Source: Archegozetes longisetosus
Lineage: Eukaryota; Arthropoda; Arachnida; Sarcoptiformes; Trhypochthoniidae
Direction: 5' to 3'
NCBI GenBank assembly: GCA_018873245.2
Contig: JAEMBT020000005.1
Coordinates: 3,520,001 to 3,584,000, forward strand
Length of the DNA: 64,000 bases
In this document: one piece after another, positions 25,801-38,357 of the stretch
Position numbering within the stretch: the first letter of the stretch is position 1
Layout: the number at the start of each line of letters is the position of its first letter
Notes under the pieces: model-generated
What the model saw: the letters and a program-made list of their open reading frames with translations, nothing else
Databases searched by the model: none
What the model was told of the DNA's origin: nothing
Made by a program: the position numbers and the translations under genes

Positions 25801-28800
25801 TGAAGTCTGATCTAGTCTCAAGTAATTTCGAGTTCAAATAAGTTTGTGACAATAATCGACTACTAAAATTTGACTCTATTGTCGCATTTCTCAAAAAGTG
25901 AGAACAATATTCGTGTGGTCTCGAAGGAAAAGTTGAAGCATTTGATTCTATAAACATGGATAACATGCATCTATACAAAGTCAAACAGTCGAAGCGTAAA
26001 TACTATTGTAAGGCACTAGACTGTAAAATAAGATTCAGACTATAATGAAGAGCTTACCTTGTTTCTATGATTCAATTTTAAAGTCCTTAATATGAAAATA
26101 CTTGAGTTAGATTTGTAAGAAAACCCTTTTTATCCTTCAGTTCTATATATAACTTGAACATCAAATATTCATGAATACTGTTCTCAATATAAGAAATAAT
26201 GAAATTTTTCATATCTCCATTAATTCATTTATAGAAAGGCTTATAGTTTTGCATCTCATGGTTTTATATCTGATCATTTTCTTCGTTTTCTCCATTAAGA
26301 CAAACTTTTTTAAGAGTTAGAAAACTGGATCAACAAAATTAACTATTAATCAAACTGATTAACTTATGAAGAAATAGGTCATAAAATGCATATGAAAGCA
26401 TAAGCCAATTACTAATTTCCAATTTGTTTGCCTAGTATGAATTGAGTCTTGATTTAGCTTTATCTCATATGAATCTAATTTGATGAATATTACTCTGAAA
26501 TGATGCCATAAATTAAACTTGAGATAGAGTGTCAACAAATCATTTTGACGCAGAAGACATCATTTAGTTATTTTATTTTAAGAAAACCAAATCTAGACTA
26601 GTTTGAGAAGCTGCTTGTTCAAGACCTAATGGAGCACTCACTACTGATTGATAGCTCTTACTGGTGGTTAGGAAAAAACTGATAGTTAGGAAGATATGTT
26701 ATGTTAGTGTTGGATAAACTTTGCTTCTGCTTTATTAGAAACTCGGGTCTGCTTTTCAAAAAGGCTTCATTAATTAGAAAATTTCGTGAATAAGTTGTCT
26801 GGTATCTAATTAATACTAAACATACTTAGAAGTTGAGCTCAAAAATACTCAACTCAAAACTAGAGCTGAACGCTTCAGCTTAAGATTAATAGTGTTTTAT
26901 TATTTAACCCTTAATTTGTCTGTTTATCTATTGTTGAGAAAATGATGATCGAAGCAAATGACTGTTTCGGATGAATAATAAGCCACACCTGTACTTATGC
27001 CTAATCTAATCATGTTCATAAAGTGTTATTAAGCAAAAAACATAGACCATATTGCACAGCAACTAATTAACTAATGCAAAAATACTTCAACCTATCTCTA
27101 CTATTGTTTAGTTTGACTTCTTGTTCGCATTTCATTTGTTGCTATCTGTCTTCAGATTTCATGTCATAATGTTGATGCAGCCAATTTCTTATACCAAAAT
27201 ATATTAATAAACTGATTGATATCGATTAAAATTGTGTAAAAAGCAAAGTCAACTGCTAAACAAAACAAACCACAAATGCTTTCAAAACATTTTACAAATT
27301 AGTTCATTAAATTGAGTATTATTGATTAAACTCAAACTTAAAATTAACTTAATCACTCATGCGTTCAGTTGACTTTGAAAATTTGCGGCACTTTATCAAT
27401 GTTTGTATTAAATACGAGTCAACTTTCAAGCCTTTAAATAAAGACATAAAAATAGAGATGAAAAAGCATTTCAACCATAAACGCGTCACGTCACGTCCTA
27501 TGAATTTCGGTTGAACCCAATGCGTCGAAAGAACATAACTCTGAAACTTTTTGAATTTAATTTTGGTCTTATCCACCGATATTATAATAGATTACAAAAT
27601 TTTTCAAAACCTAATCATATGGATTTCACGCTTATCACAAAGTTGTGGATTGAAAATCCGAGTCACGTAAACCACGTGATAGGAATATCACGTAAAATGA
27701 GCGTTGCTTTTTCAACTCTAATTTAATTGGACGATCAACTTATTTATTGCTACATGAGTTGTGCGATAAGTTAGATTAATTCGAGCGTAGAATTAACTTG
27801 AAATACAAGATAAGATGCATAAAAATCAATTGTAATGCTGGCCAACAAGAATCAGCATGTCATGACTTGATACAATACAGTTATTGTTCGTGACATATAT
27901 ATATAAAATATATGTATATATGGAGCAAATTTTTTCTCTCCTGTTTAGTGAAGAAAATTTTTTGTGCAGACTATTGCTAAAATGTACTCTGTGTTATGCT
28001 TGTTGAACACGAAAATCCTCTTCTCTGATATTCTAGAGTACTATACTGTGATATATACAGTACAACATACACATAAGTATATGTAGCCTAATATAGCCTT
28101 AAAATTGAAATCTTATCGAAAGGCTTTTATAAGGTAAATCTATTCCGAGCTCTCCAATAAAGTTCAGTTTCTTATGGAGATAGACAATTGACGTGAGTAG
28201 TGAGTAATTAAGATCCAATTAATTTTGACTCTCATCAAGATTACTAATGAGGGCATGTCCTCTTCTATTAATTAATCAGAGAAAGCTATTTGCAGATATT
28301 TGAAAGATTCATTCATTAATAGACTTTGTAAGGCTTGAACTAATGTAAATTTATCTTCATTTAAATTTTTCAAATTCTTCATCTCATAACATATTTATCA
28401 CAGGATAGTTCTGGAAAGTTCGTGGGCTTTAAATATCGAAGTTTAACTATAGTAGCCATTAGTACTTGAATACTAACGCCAACAACCTTTGGTTGATGTC
28501 ATGGTTGGTATTCTTTTCCGAACGATTAAATTGCAAAGTGCGTTTTCGATGACAAACTATGTAGTAAATAAATCTAGTAAAATATTTGATTACTCACATC
28601 CCTTGTCACATGATTGAGCAATAGGTATTATTCACTTGAATATTTAAAGAATCTTCACATCTTTCATGCAATATCACTGATTTGAAACTTTCTGAATACT
28701 GAAAGCTTTTTGATAAGCATTGGGGATCAAAAGATGAAATCTCTGCATTTCTAAGCTGTCAGCAATGCAATTAATGACAGAACCTTGTTATTCAAACAGA

Positions 28801-31800
28801 TAGGATCAAATAATACCAGGTTGAGATGTGATAGTGACAGGCACAAGAAGTTCTTTCTCTGCTTCAAATAAAACATAAGAAAGTTGTTAAACACATGCTT
28901 CACATACCTGTATGAATGATATCTTAGTTCCATCAAAGAATATGTGTCAAAGGCTTGTGATTAATTGATGTTTGAACATATTTGAGAAGAATATGCAGTC
29001 ATTTTTCTTAGTGTTATTGATAAAAATGAAAACGAAGAGCATGAAAACAGTATTAGTAGTTCTATAGCATAGCATATCATGAGAATCGACTTAAACGAAT
29101 CAAACTGTGCAATGCGAAAATGGTGATTTCTTTCTGTTTCATAACTCAGTCAATCTTGTCTACAACAGAAAATTCTTCTTAAGAACAACATTGCTCAGGT
29201 AAAAATATTTTAGGTATAATCGTATTTGACTCTGATAGAAAATTCATACAAGCTGAAGTAAAATATGATCAAACTTTAAATTATGCATATATCGGACTAC
29301 TTTATTAAAGTTTCTATTTAGAAACGCACAAAGAGGTAAGTCGTTTGGGTATTATCTTTGTAAACCATTCAATCCAACCAATTTTATTATGAAACCCAAC
29401 TGTGTAGTCAATACTTTTCCATTTTTAATGAACTACTATAATATTATGGAAAACTGTGAATGCATTGTGTATTATTAGCTATTTTATGAATAATTTACTC
29501 TTTAGTCTTCCCTGAGAGACGTCTCGCGAACAGAAGTGAAAAGAAATTATATGAGAAGCACAGAGAAGTTTCCAAAGACAGGTATGAGATAAATCACTTT
29601 CTTGACCAATAACTTGATTACAGCACCAAGTATTGGATTATCAGTTGAATCGACGCTTATCAAAAGATAAACGGAAACTCTATATTTATAAAGGTTTCGA
29701 CTTTCAATTTATCTGAACATAAAAAATTAAATTGAAATAAATCTTTTTAATCACAGAAAAACGTATTTTCTGTTGAAACTAATCCTTTTACAAACATGTG
29801 ATCTCGTAAAGTATCTTCAAATAAAAAAAATTTTAAATTAAAAATCTAGACATGTGTCTGAATATTAGGCTTTCGAGCATCAATCTTTAGGTCAGCTTTA
29901 CATTAATTCTTTAAACTACAATTATTTTGAAGAGGGAAATGCAGAATCTCGAAATCCTGTTTCACGATCTGTAAATTAAGAGCTTTCTTATTCAATAAAG
30001 GAGACAACAATTTTGAAGATCCAGGCATCAGATCGTGAAATAGAGTTCAAACATGTCGAAGTATAGCCTATTTGAGAGCTTGTTATTTACAGGTAGCTCA
30101 AAACACGACTACAAATGACTTCTATTCGATTTACAATTAAGAGAATGGTTCGTAAACATAAATTGAGTTTTGGTCTTTTTAATAGCCTCTGTATATTTGC
30201 ATAGCCGATGTACCGTTAAACTCTCTGGTCTATAAACCAAAACAAGGCTTACAAACAGAAAGATAAATCTATAGAAATTTCCAATTCTTCAAAAGATTTC
30301 GAGCAGCAGAGCATTTCAAAACAACTACCATAGAGAGGAAACAATTTTGTTTTTGAGAGAAAAAAATATAACTATTGAGATTGAAGCGAAAATACCGGTA
30401 TATAAAGTATTAGAAAAGTAATCGATTCCAGAGTTTTCTTCCAAGTTTCAATAAGAAAAAGTCTTATTTGATGCAACAAATTTATATTTATTTGGAAAAT
30501 TCAATAACCTGTGATAGAAGTTGTATGTGATCAAAATCTAATAGATTTAATGTATTAGAATGTTTTTTATGGATGCAATAATGTAGAACATTATAATATC
30601 GATCATAATTATTATAGTGTTCAAACGACATGTATTACATTTACTGAAAACTGAAGGCTCAAAGCAGTTTACACGTTTACTAACGAGTCAACATTTTTCA
30701 ATCAGGGAAGTCAGTAATATTAACAAATCTCAGCAATATTAACGGATCTCGGTGGTCATTTATTTAAAAATATATGTCAAAAGTATGCGTAAAGATCTTA
30801 TCTCATAAAAGGATCAACTATCTGATGTACATTTGATCCCAGGAAGTGATCATCATAAGTTACTTCGTAATACAATCCGATCGTCTAATTATTATGTCCC
30901 ATCTATTCTATCAAAATAATGACTATATTTAAATCATCTAAACTACTTGAAAAGCACTACTTAAAATAATAGGATTTAGCCTTGTATATAGTGCTTAGTT
31001 CACAGCTTAACTCTAATGCTTCAGTTAATTAAATTATGTTTTATAAAGTATTTACGTTGAGTAAGCTTAGAGTTTAATATTTGACTCAGAACAGTTTTTG
31101 AAGAAACTGCGATTTTCTTCTCTAACAATGAGATTGAGTGCCCTCTCCAAAATCTCAAACACCAAATATTGTAATTAAATATTTAGTGACACTAAAAAGT
31201 TAACTCGAATAATGCGCATAATAGCAATTTAGAAGATTGTCTAAAAATGTTTTACATCATATCTATAAACAAAGCGCTCATTTGCAGACCCAATCTGCAA
31301 ATTAATGGAATCTTAGATCTAGAAGAAATGACACATTTATTATGCAAATCTAATAAGTTATCGTGGCAGTAAACGGGTGTAATTCAATGTAATGCCAGAT
31401 AATGTAATTATAACACTATAGTTAATTCATATTAATAAGTCAGTTATTGCTCAGATCGTAGCTTGTGATAAGCTACTAATTGAATAATGCTTTTCTAGTG
31501 CGTCGTTTCGTAAGTCGCGAAGCTAGATTATCTCTAGCTCTAATCTCGAGTTAACTTCACGGAAAAAGTTTTATACTCTTGAATATTAAATTTCCTTAAC
31601 TTTTGATGATTACGACAAAACAAAGCATACTGAATGATTTAGATTGAGCACAACAGGTTTTAATCAGCAAAGCATGTAATCAATCAAATTGAATATGATC
31701 CGGTCATTCCTGATTTTATACACCGGCACTCGAAATTTCTGGCCTCGCCTTGCATTTCAATTTTCAAGAAGCGAATAATAGGTTTTGAGACTAATTTTGA

Positions 31801-34800
31801 ATCTAGGCCTAATTTCAAATTTAAAACAGTGTTTCTCTTCGCCCTGAGACATCTAACATTTGATAAATATTTACAATGTATTTTTGAGTTAACGAATTAA
31901 TTTGACAGATAAATCATAAAACAGCACAACCCTTAAACTTTGTTTTACTGACAATTTTGAATTTGAAGTCATTTGTATAGACAGTATAACTACTGTATTC
32001 TTAAAAAGATATAAACAACATATTTTAAAAGTTAATTATATTTGTTTTTCATTTTAGAATATATTAGGCAACAGATTAATGAAGCGATTAATTCGTGACT
32101 TAGCTTAAAAGTTAGGAATTTAGATTTAATTTTCTAGCAAGCTTTGAGGTGACACCGAATCGATTCAATTTATATGATTGAATTACATACTGGTATGAAG
32201 TGAGTGTATTTATTGGAATATATTAAAATTTTTATAAATAAGTCAAGTTTGCGTTTCTCGGATTCGACGAGTCAATAGTTGTGCAATATTTGTTGGGGGG
32301 TAACTGAGCTAGGTTCAAAATGAGATATATTTATAGACTTTAATCACTATGTGTAAATGTTTGTAAGCGATTATTGACTTGGAAAACTTTCTAACTGAAG
32401 AGCAAAACTTTTGCACTTTATTTGGTTTCTTCCCCCGGAACTAATAGGATATTATGCTTTCCGGCCATATAAATAAAGCAATAACAGAAGATGACGAGTT
32501 AGATATAATCAGCTATTTTTCATGACACTATGTGAATGAAAAGATTATTAGGTCAGAATTTGCTAGTCTTCTAGAATTTATACGTTTCTCGTTAATTGAG
32601 AGGATAGCAAAATAGACTAATCACTTGAGGGAATTATTATTGAACAAAATAAATTGTTTTCATGTTTTTCAGAGATGCTTTTATATAAATTAAAATACTT
32701 TAATATACTATAATAATAGATGTTCAGTCCAGACACCAGAATTGCTACCAAACAATTCTAAAATTCTAAACTCAGGTTGAATTCTAACGGAAAAATAGAT
32801 GTACTAAACTCGCAAATATCATTAATTTATAACTCATTTACTAAAGAACTCCTAGCGCTTTGCAAACTTTTTTGTTTAAACAAACCGTTCATGAAACGAA
32901 CAGATAATTTAGAAAAAAGATCGTTTTTCTTTGATTATTGTAATAAAGTTTTATATTGACTTTGTTTTATTTTACCTGGGTTTGCAAAATGACATTCATT
33001 CTGTTGTCACGCATTATTGCTAAATGAACGCATCTGACAGAAAGTAGAAATGCATCGCCTCTATTTACTCGTTATAAAAACACTTTAATCATGGGCTTTT
33101 TCTTGTTCAACTAGACAGATCCTTTGTGCTTCGTTTCTTGATTACTTACAATCAAGCTTCAAAATATAGGTTTTGCTTTTCATTATAAGCTTGTCACTAC
33201 TTTGAATAGTATTTTCATAAAGTCCACGATAGTCGGCAACGTAACTGATCAATTAATTTAAAATTAGATTGAAGCCAACGAAATTGAGTGCAACTTGTTT
33301 AATATGTTGTTCATAAGTTAAACTAATGAGGAAGTAATCAGAAAACGTACTATTGGCAATCAGAAGGGCGTTATTTTCTTAATGAATAATTGAGTACCTA
33401 TTTAATTAAGAAGACAAACATCAATAGTATTACTTCTATTTTGGTGTTATTTAATAAATAATCATTTATGTGACGCTATATTTAATGTGAGTTTGAACAT
33501 CTGCTGCTTTTGACCAGTTTATTGATCAATTTATATTTATGTCTAACATTATCCTCAAATGAGATTAAAAATTGATGAGAATATAGAAATACTGCTAATT
33601 AAGAAACTCAGGTGTTCTTATCCTCTAAGACTACATTTTCTCAGTTATTCATATATCACAATTAAAAGTTATTCTCTTTTGAATAATAAGACGTTAAAAA
33701 TACTTTCCGAAGAGACTACCTATGACTGAATAAATTTCATATCATTAGTTTAATGATATGTCTGCAAAATTGATTGCCTAAAACGATTGACACACTTTGA
33801 TCGTAGTTTCTGTGCCATTAAAAATGGATTCTACAAGTTGCTGTTGGGTCGTCAGGTTGTCGTCATTATAATGAAAACTATGTTTAATATTTGCATATTG
33901 TATATGAAATATATGTGTCAAATTTTTAGTCATACCAAAAGGGAAAATCACTCTTAAAATTGACTTCTACTCTGACGTAAAAAGTTTCTGACTTTTAAAG
34001 ATAATTATATTGGGAGAATAAACGATACGACTTCTTTGTTTCGATAGTTGTGATTCTAATTTTAGCTGAAATATGGAACTAAAAACACGATAACATGAAT
34101 TAAAATTGAATACTGAAGAGAACAGATGATGAAAGTTCTGCATAAAGTATTGCAATAATCATGGAAAAGGCGATTTACATAAATGAATTGATGAAAATAT
34201 TATCATAATAATAGAACGAAAGAAAATAAAAATACTAATGAATAGAAAATCCTAAAAAGTGAATAAAATCCATATAATAAAAACATTTTAGAGTGAAATG
34301 TATTTATTTGTATGGTTTGACGCAGTCATGCTCTCATCACACATATCAAAGGTTTCCGTCAGCTTCACTCGACTACTGATCGCCTAAACATTATTATCTT
34401 AGATTTTCCGTTTTTATTCCAAACAACTTTCACAAAACCTTTTTCTTTAAAAGTAATTCAACGATAGCCTTAAGTCCGATGGATTCAATAGAAGTTTTCA
34501 ATAATCGATTAAAATGAATGACTAAAAATGAAATGAAATGAAAGATACAATGAGGAGAGTTTGTCTGTAAGTGAGTGAACTAAACAGTAGAAGCAACGGT
34601 AATGTAAATAGTTTTTACGCACTGGAAGCGCAGTATTTAATTTGGTAAAATTTTCTACAGGCACATAACATGAATAGTATGCGTGCAAACTGTTGTATTT
34701 AGCTTTATATTTATAAATAAAATACAATATTTTAACGTTCTTACAAGTATTACGCTTTTTATTGATTTGCGAGCAAACAATCAAACATTATTGTGCAAAA

Positions 34801-36377
34801 CATAATCTTTAAAATTAATATTTTTTCACCTATTATTTTTGGTGAGCTTTCTCAGTTTCTCAAGAAAGTCAATTACCTAGCTTTATGTTGACTCATAAAG
34901 TTGATACTCTTATAAAAATTTAATAATGTTTTCATCAAATTATCTCGTTTGTTGAGAACACATCGAGTAGCACAGAGAACAAATATATAGGTTTCTCGTC
35001 AGTTAATCTGAATTTCTTTTCTTCAACTTTCAATTTGTGGTCTTACAATTGTGTCACATTATATCGGAAATACATTATACTTCGTAAAAAACTATATTAT
35101 TTAAGTAATAACTATCAAGTCAATCGTTTTAATCGTATAACTTCTCATTATTAGCTTTTATATGGTAGTCTTTAATCTCAAAAATTAAGTGCTGAGAAAT
35201 AAAACTTAAGCAGATTGATAAAAAATAGATCAGAATCGGTGATCTATTAAGTGTTTAGAATCGAGTGATTTCAAAATAAAAAAGAATTCATAACCCTTTG
35301 AGCAATAAAAAGGTTTTAATTCTTAAAGAGATTGACTAAGATTTAAGTAATGAAGTTTGGAGCTGCAGAAAGGAAACACGCCTTTGAGTATTGTAGACAA
35401 TCAATAGAATTAATGAGTTCGAAGAAGCGATAATCATACTAAACTTTACTTGGTATGAAATAAACATAAACAGCTATCATTCCACTGGTGTCCATTAAAT
35501 TTTGCGGCGCAACTATCACGTCTTGAGACCGACTAACTTTCCTTTACTACATGAATTACATACCAATGCTTTGAATTGTTATTATCTTGTATTAAACAAA
35601 TACAATATTAATGAACTTTTGTACTATGCTTTCTTCCATTTCGATTATTTATTCATTTCAAATTTCTACTAGTCTTTTGAGAAAAAATGCGAATAATTAT
35701 TAATTTATAAGTTTTATCTAAATTTCAAACAAGAGCGCTTGGTTTAATGACTTTTGAGGATATAAATTTAAATAAGCTCTTCATATAAGATTCAAGGATC
35801 ATTTTAATGCATAGAATCAGGTCTTATAGAGGCTTAAAAGGTATGACGATCTTATATTTTTGCTATTTTTAACATTTTTCCACCAGTTATAAATCACAAT
35901 TTTCTGATCTGAAATGTTTGAAGGTCTGAAAAAATAAATATTATTACAGTTTGAACTGTTTCTGCAGGAAAGAGTCAATACGGGGGATTCAAATTCTAAT
36001 ACACATTTCACTCTTAAACAAACTTTTACTTATGTACTCAAACCAAGATTTTTTAGCGGTTCAACTTTTATTACGCTTAAATCTTATTTATATTTATTTT
36101 TTATATTAAAAGTTTACGAAAAGTAGCCCAAAAACTAGTTTTATTGATCATATCTGAACAAGTTGGTTTTAAAAATTAATCATTTTATTTGGCAATCATA
36201 TGAATTGTAAAGGTTATGAATAAATTTTTGATTTTCTTAAGGCTTACCTTCTCTTTTGACATTAGCCAAGTTACGGTGAAAAACATGGGAAAAGTCGATA
36301 AGATATGCCCCTCTCGTCAAACCAAACAAGACAAATACAATCACATTAACATGAGAAGCTCGGAGCAACATTTTCAT
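7556..36377 (-). CDS. Prohormone-4: IDLSRF-like peptide precursor (prohormone-4), complete, five exons
   Basis: This is a secreted neuropeptide precursor of the family called prohormone-4 or IDLSRF-like peptide in insects. Coding exons, in transcript order, are 36377-36248, 14354-14271, 14192-14136, 7990-7838 and 7749-7556. The total is 618 nt and 205 residues, and all four introns are phase 1. Residues 1-24 form a signal peptide (MKMLLRASHVNVIVFVLFGL...). Next come the peptide IDFSHVFHRNLANVKR (27-42, dibasic end), an LDL-receptor class A domain with six cysteines (49, 57, 64, 71, 77, 88) and acidic cage PDCPDGYDED, a KR at 92-93, and the conserved tail from PPVEETANFLQ through NYLEKLFGNKARD and ALHLMRSDLEHL to LVSTGFMD. 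Each junction restores the conserved protein, which fixes the splice sites. Introns are about 21.9 kb, 78 bp, 6.1 kb and 88 bp. The start is the first ATG (36375-36377); a second in-frame ATG lies two codons on. The receptor and function of the peptide are not known to me. Confidence 0.95.
7838..7990 (-). CDS. Prohormone-4: Prohormone-4 exon 4
   Basis: The exon has 153 nt. The acceptor CTTGCCAG precedes AKRPPVEETANFLQTLLANH; the exon then encodes NYLEKLFGNKARDALAPLGG and ends KVAVALS. The donor TCAG|GTCGGA is weak, but it is the only site that preserves the frame and the conserved ALSE...LEDFG junction. Confidence 0.93.
8467..8578. repeat. Imperfect inverted repeat containing TTAGG units
   Basis: The left arm, 8467-8501 (CTGGCGCGCTATACGCG...TTACCTAAC), pairs with the right arm, 8545-8578, with about seven mismatches and one gap. 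The spacer and right arm hold three consecutive TTAGG units (8536-8550). The arms are much more GC-rich than the surroundings. Confidence 0.7.
11301..11531 (+). mobile_element. MITE-like element, copy 1
   Basis: The left end AATAATCCGCGAAAGCAAC and the right end TTGCTATCGTGGATC are imperfect inverted repeats. The left half also matches the element at 56322-56533 (AGCAACAAGRAAAAGRC, then GTTGCT and TTTGATTTNTAATTTGCTT). No coding capacity. The ends have diverged and no target duplication is visible. Confidence 0.6.
14136..14192 (-). CDS. Prohormone-4: Prohormone-4 exon 3: second half of LDLa domain
   Basis: The exon has 57 nt. The acceptor is TATTACAG and the donor GCAG|GTAAAT. It encodes DGAPDCPDGYDEDGALCTA, including the calcium-binding acidic residues and the last two cysteines. 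It is 78 bp from exon 2. Confidence 0.95.
14271..14354 (-). CDS. Prohormone-4: Prohormone-4 exon 2: first half of LDLa domain
   Basis: The exon has 84 nt. The acceptor is TTTAACAG and the donor TGTG|GTAAGT. It encodes DPERCHPTQPFRCPGD and KCISIQYLC, giving four of the six LDLa cysteines. Confidence 0.95.
17216..17290. repeat. Three tandem 25-bp units
   Basis: The unit TTTGCAAATTTTGAAATATT plus TAAAG repeats three times; the middle copy starts TCTGG instead of TTTGC. The units are otherwise identical, which suggests recent duplication. Confidence 0.95.
17613..17657. repeat. Three tandem 15-bp units
   Basis: The unit ATAGTCGGCTAGTCT recurs three times with small changes (ATAGTCGGTTAGTCT, then ATAGCCGGTTACGCT). 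Confidence 0.85.
18699..18728. repeat. (AG)n microsatellite
   Basis: Fifteen uninterrupted AG dinucleotides in intron 1 of the neuropeptide gene. Confidence 0.98.
19252..19335. repeat. (GA)n microsatellite with GAGT interruptions
   Basis: A GA/GAGT mixture at the start becomes a long pure GA run to about 19333. Low complexity; no coding meaning. Confidence 0.98.
19794..19821. repeat. Short perfect hairpin
   Basis: GCCTACGCA and TGCGTAGGC flank a 10-base spacer, giving a 9-bp GC-rich stem in AT-rich intron DNA. It could be a relic of a small element. Confidence 0.6.
22823..22857. repeat. (TC)n microsatellite
   Basis: A pure TC/CT dinucleotide run in intron 1 of the neuropeptide gene. Confidence 0.98.
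27487..27693. promoter_or_regulatory. Cluster of five CACGT motifs (candidate enhancer)
   Basis: CACGT occurs at 27487, 27492, 27664, 27673 (a full CACGTG E-box) and 27689, several within TCACGTAA or TCACGTC contexts. Such sites bind bHLH, bHLH-PAS or bZIP factors in animals. The position inside intron 1 of a neuropeptide gene makes an enhancer plausible, but function is inference. Confidence 0.3.
36248..36377 (-). CDS. Prohormone-4: Prohormone-4 exon 1: signal peptide and IDLSRF-type peptide
   Basis: The exon has 130 nt: 43 codons plus one base. The hydrophobic signal core VNVIVFVLFGL is followed by GAYLIDFSHVFHRNLANVKR. The donor reads GAAG|GTAAGCC. The peptide differs from the insect IDLSRF consensus at several sites but keeps Ile-Asp, Phe/Ser order and the terminal KR. 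Confidence 0.92.
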
Positions 36378-38357
36378 TTCTAGGATTATTAATTATTTGC
36401 CAATTCAAAGTTGTTTAGTTATAACTATGTAAACAAATCACTAGATTTGTGATCAACTTTTTACAAGTTTTCGAGTCTGACTCAATGACTGCTAATACTG
36501 TTTTCTATTATCTCAATACTATTGAGCCTAAGCACAGCACTAGATTATAAGTAGGAATAGCAACAAAATTTGCTCTTTACTAACTATTTTCACTTCTGTG
36601 GTGAGTTTCTAAACGCTCCAAAATAAACATTTTCTGCAACAGCTATTCTCTACGGAACTAAGTGCACACGCGCATCAACAAGAAACGTAAATGTTTTCGT
36701 CGAATATATCTCTCCTTTTTACGGCTACGCCTTCGACGTCGAAAACTTTGTCCACTCTACAGTTTAGTTGTTTTCTGGCGGTTTTGCCTCTTAATCATGA
36801 CCTTTTGGATTTCGATTCATCTAACAAACAATAGCTTCTATCGATTCATTAGTTAATTAGATAAAGGCTGGGATGAACTGATCGAGTTCTGACACCTTCA
36901 CAAACATTTTTCATCGATCCATTAATTGTAACAGTAGCCAACATAAAAGAATTACAATTATTTACTTCGTTGTTGTTGTAGTATTTTTATTATTGATATG
37001 AAAGGTAGCTTTGATTCTTGATTAAATAATAACTAAATAACATCAGCTTCTTTGTTACACAACTGTCAGTTTAGCCACTAAGAACTGAACATTTTCTTCT
37101 TAACATTACTATCGATTTGAGGACTAAAAAAATGTTGTTTATGTATCCAGATCTAAATTTTCAAATGAATGAATTATTTATTTTTAGAATTTATGCTCTA
37201 TATTTAGGATATCTGGCTAAAACTATTGATTTAACGAGTAGAGTGAGAAACAAGAATACATTCGTGATGTAGATTTGCGAGCAATAAAAAACCAAGAACT
37301 TATAAAGAAGTAATCTATATTATTACCATTGGTTTACTCAATTTGTGCTTTCTGTTAATCAAAGTTTAGCTCATTTTCAATGTTTTAGATTCTTAGTCTT
37401 TATTGTGAGCTTACTTTTAAGTATTGTTAATTTACGTCTTCTAATGATGGGTAATAACAAAGAAAAATGACACAAAAGACGTAGAGTTGGATAAAAGACT
37501 CATAATTAGGGATTAATTAATCATAGATTTGGATGTGTCGTAAATCCAATGTATACGCAATGCCCGCATTTTCACACTAGACATCCTTAGATCAATATCT
37601 ATTTTTCCTAATTCTGTGCTTGGTCTATTTGGGTATTTTTTATTGCTACACAAAACTTACATTGGATTCCCACATAGACATAAGATTATATTTTAATCAC
37701 AATGTCTAGTGATTTTAAGCTTTAAGCCCTCATGCTTAACATCTGCAATAAAGAATCTGAATTAACATTTGCTATTATTACAATTTAGATTTTTTTATTA
37801 TTCAACAGGGAAGAATCTGGTGCTTTTATGACTTCTAATTTCCCGGTGTCTTAATTTATCTCCAGGTTTAACAGTATTGCATTTTGAGCTGGAGATGTCA
37901 TACCAGCTTAAATTCTGGGAAATAATTGTTTGAACGGATATTAAGTTTATTACCAAAAAAACATTACTTGAAAAAATGATAACTTTTGCAATTTGATTAT
38001 TTGCTGTATGTTTCGAAATAAAAATACTCTCAGAAATCTAATTTAAATGATTTAGTTCTTCTTGAATAAGTACATGTTCGCTTGTCATTATTCTTTCGAG
38101 TTGCGTAAAAATATATCCATAAATTGTACTAACTTCTAGAATATAATTCAAAATCTATATTAAGAATATAAATAAGAATAAAATAAATGTATTTTTACTT
38201 TTGATTTGCCTTTCAGATAGATCTTTCGTTTGCAATTAATTCATTCTATAAATATTAAATTTTCTTTTCTGTGATCAAAGCAAAATTTTTCATTTTGGTC
38301 TTTCGTTTTTAAATCCGTTGTTTTATAAATATTTCGTTAAACGTCATCAATAATTAA

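Larger units (their letters stand above)
14355..36247 (-). other. Prohormone-4 intron 1 (about 21.9 kb)
   Basis: This very large first intron separates the exon for the signal peptide and IDLSRF-type peptide from the LDLa exons. I found no nested gene. It contains three GA/CT microsatellites, short tandem repeats at 17216-17290 and 17613-17657, a hairpin at 19794-19821 and a cluster of CACGT motifs at 27487-27693. The rest is AT-rich sequence. Confidence 0.8.

Noticed and set aside
34509-34784. 91-codon minus-strand ORF
   Set aside because: Amino-acid make-up is that of random AT-rich DNA, with no signal peptide, motif or splice context; it lies within intron 1 of prohormone-4.
36662-36856. 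64-codon arginine-rich ORF just upstream of prohormone-4 exon 1
   Set aside because: It is opposite to the gene, lacks an ATG and has no recognisable domain; more likely promoter-proximal non-coding DNA.
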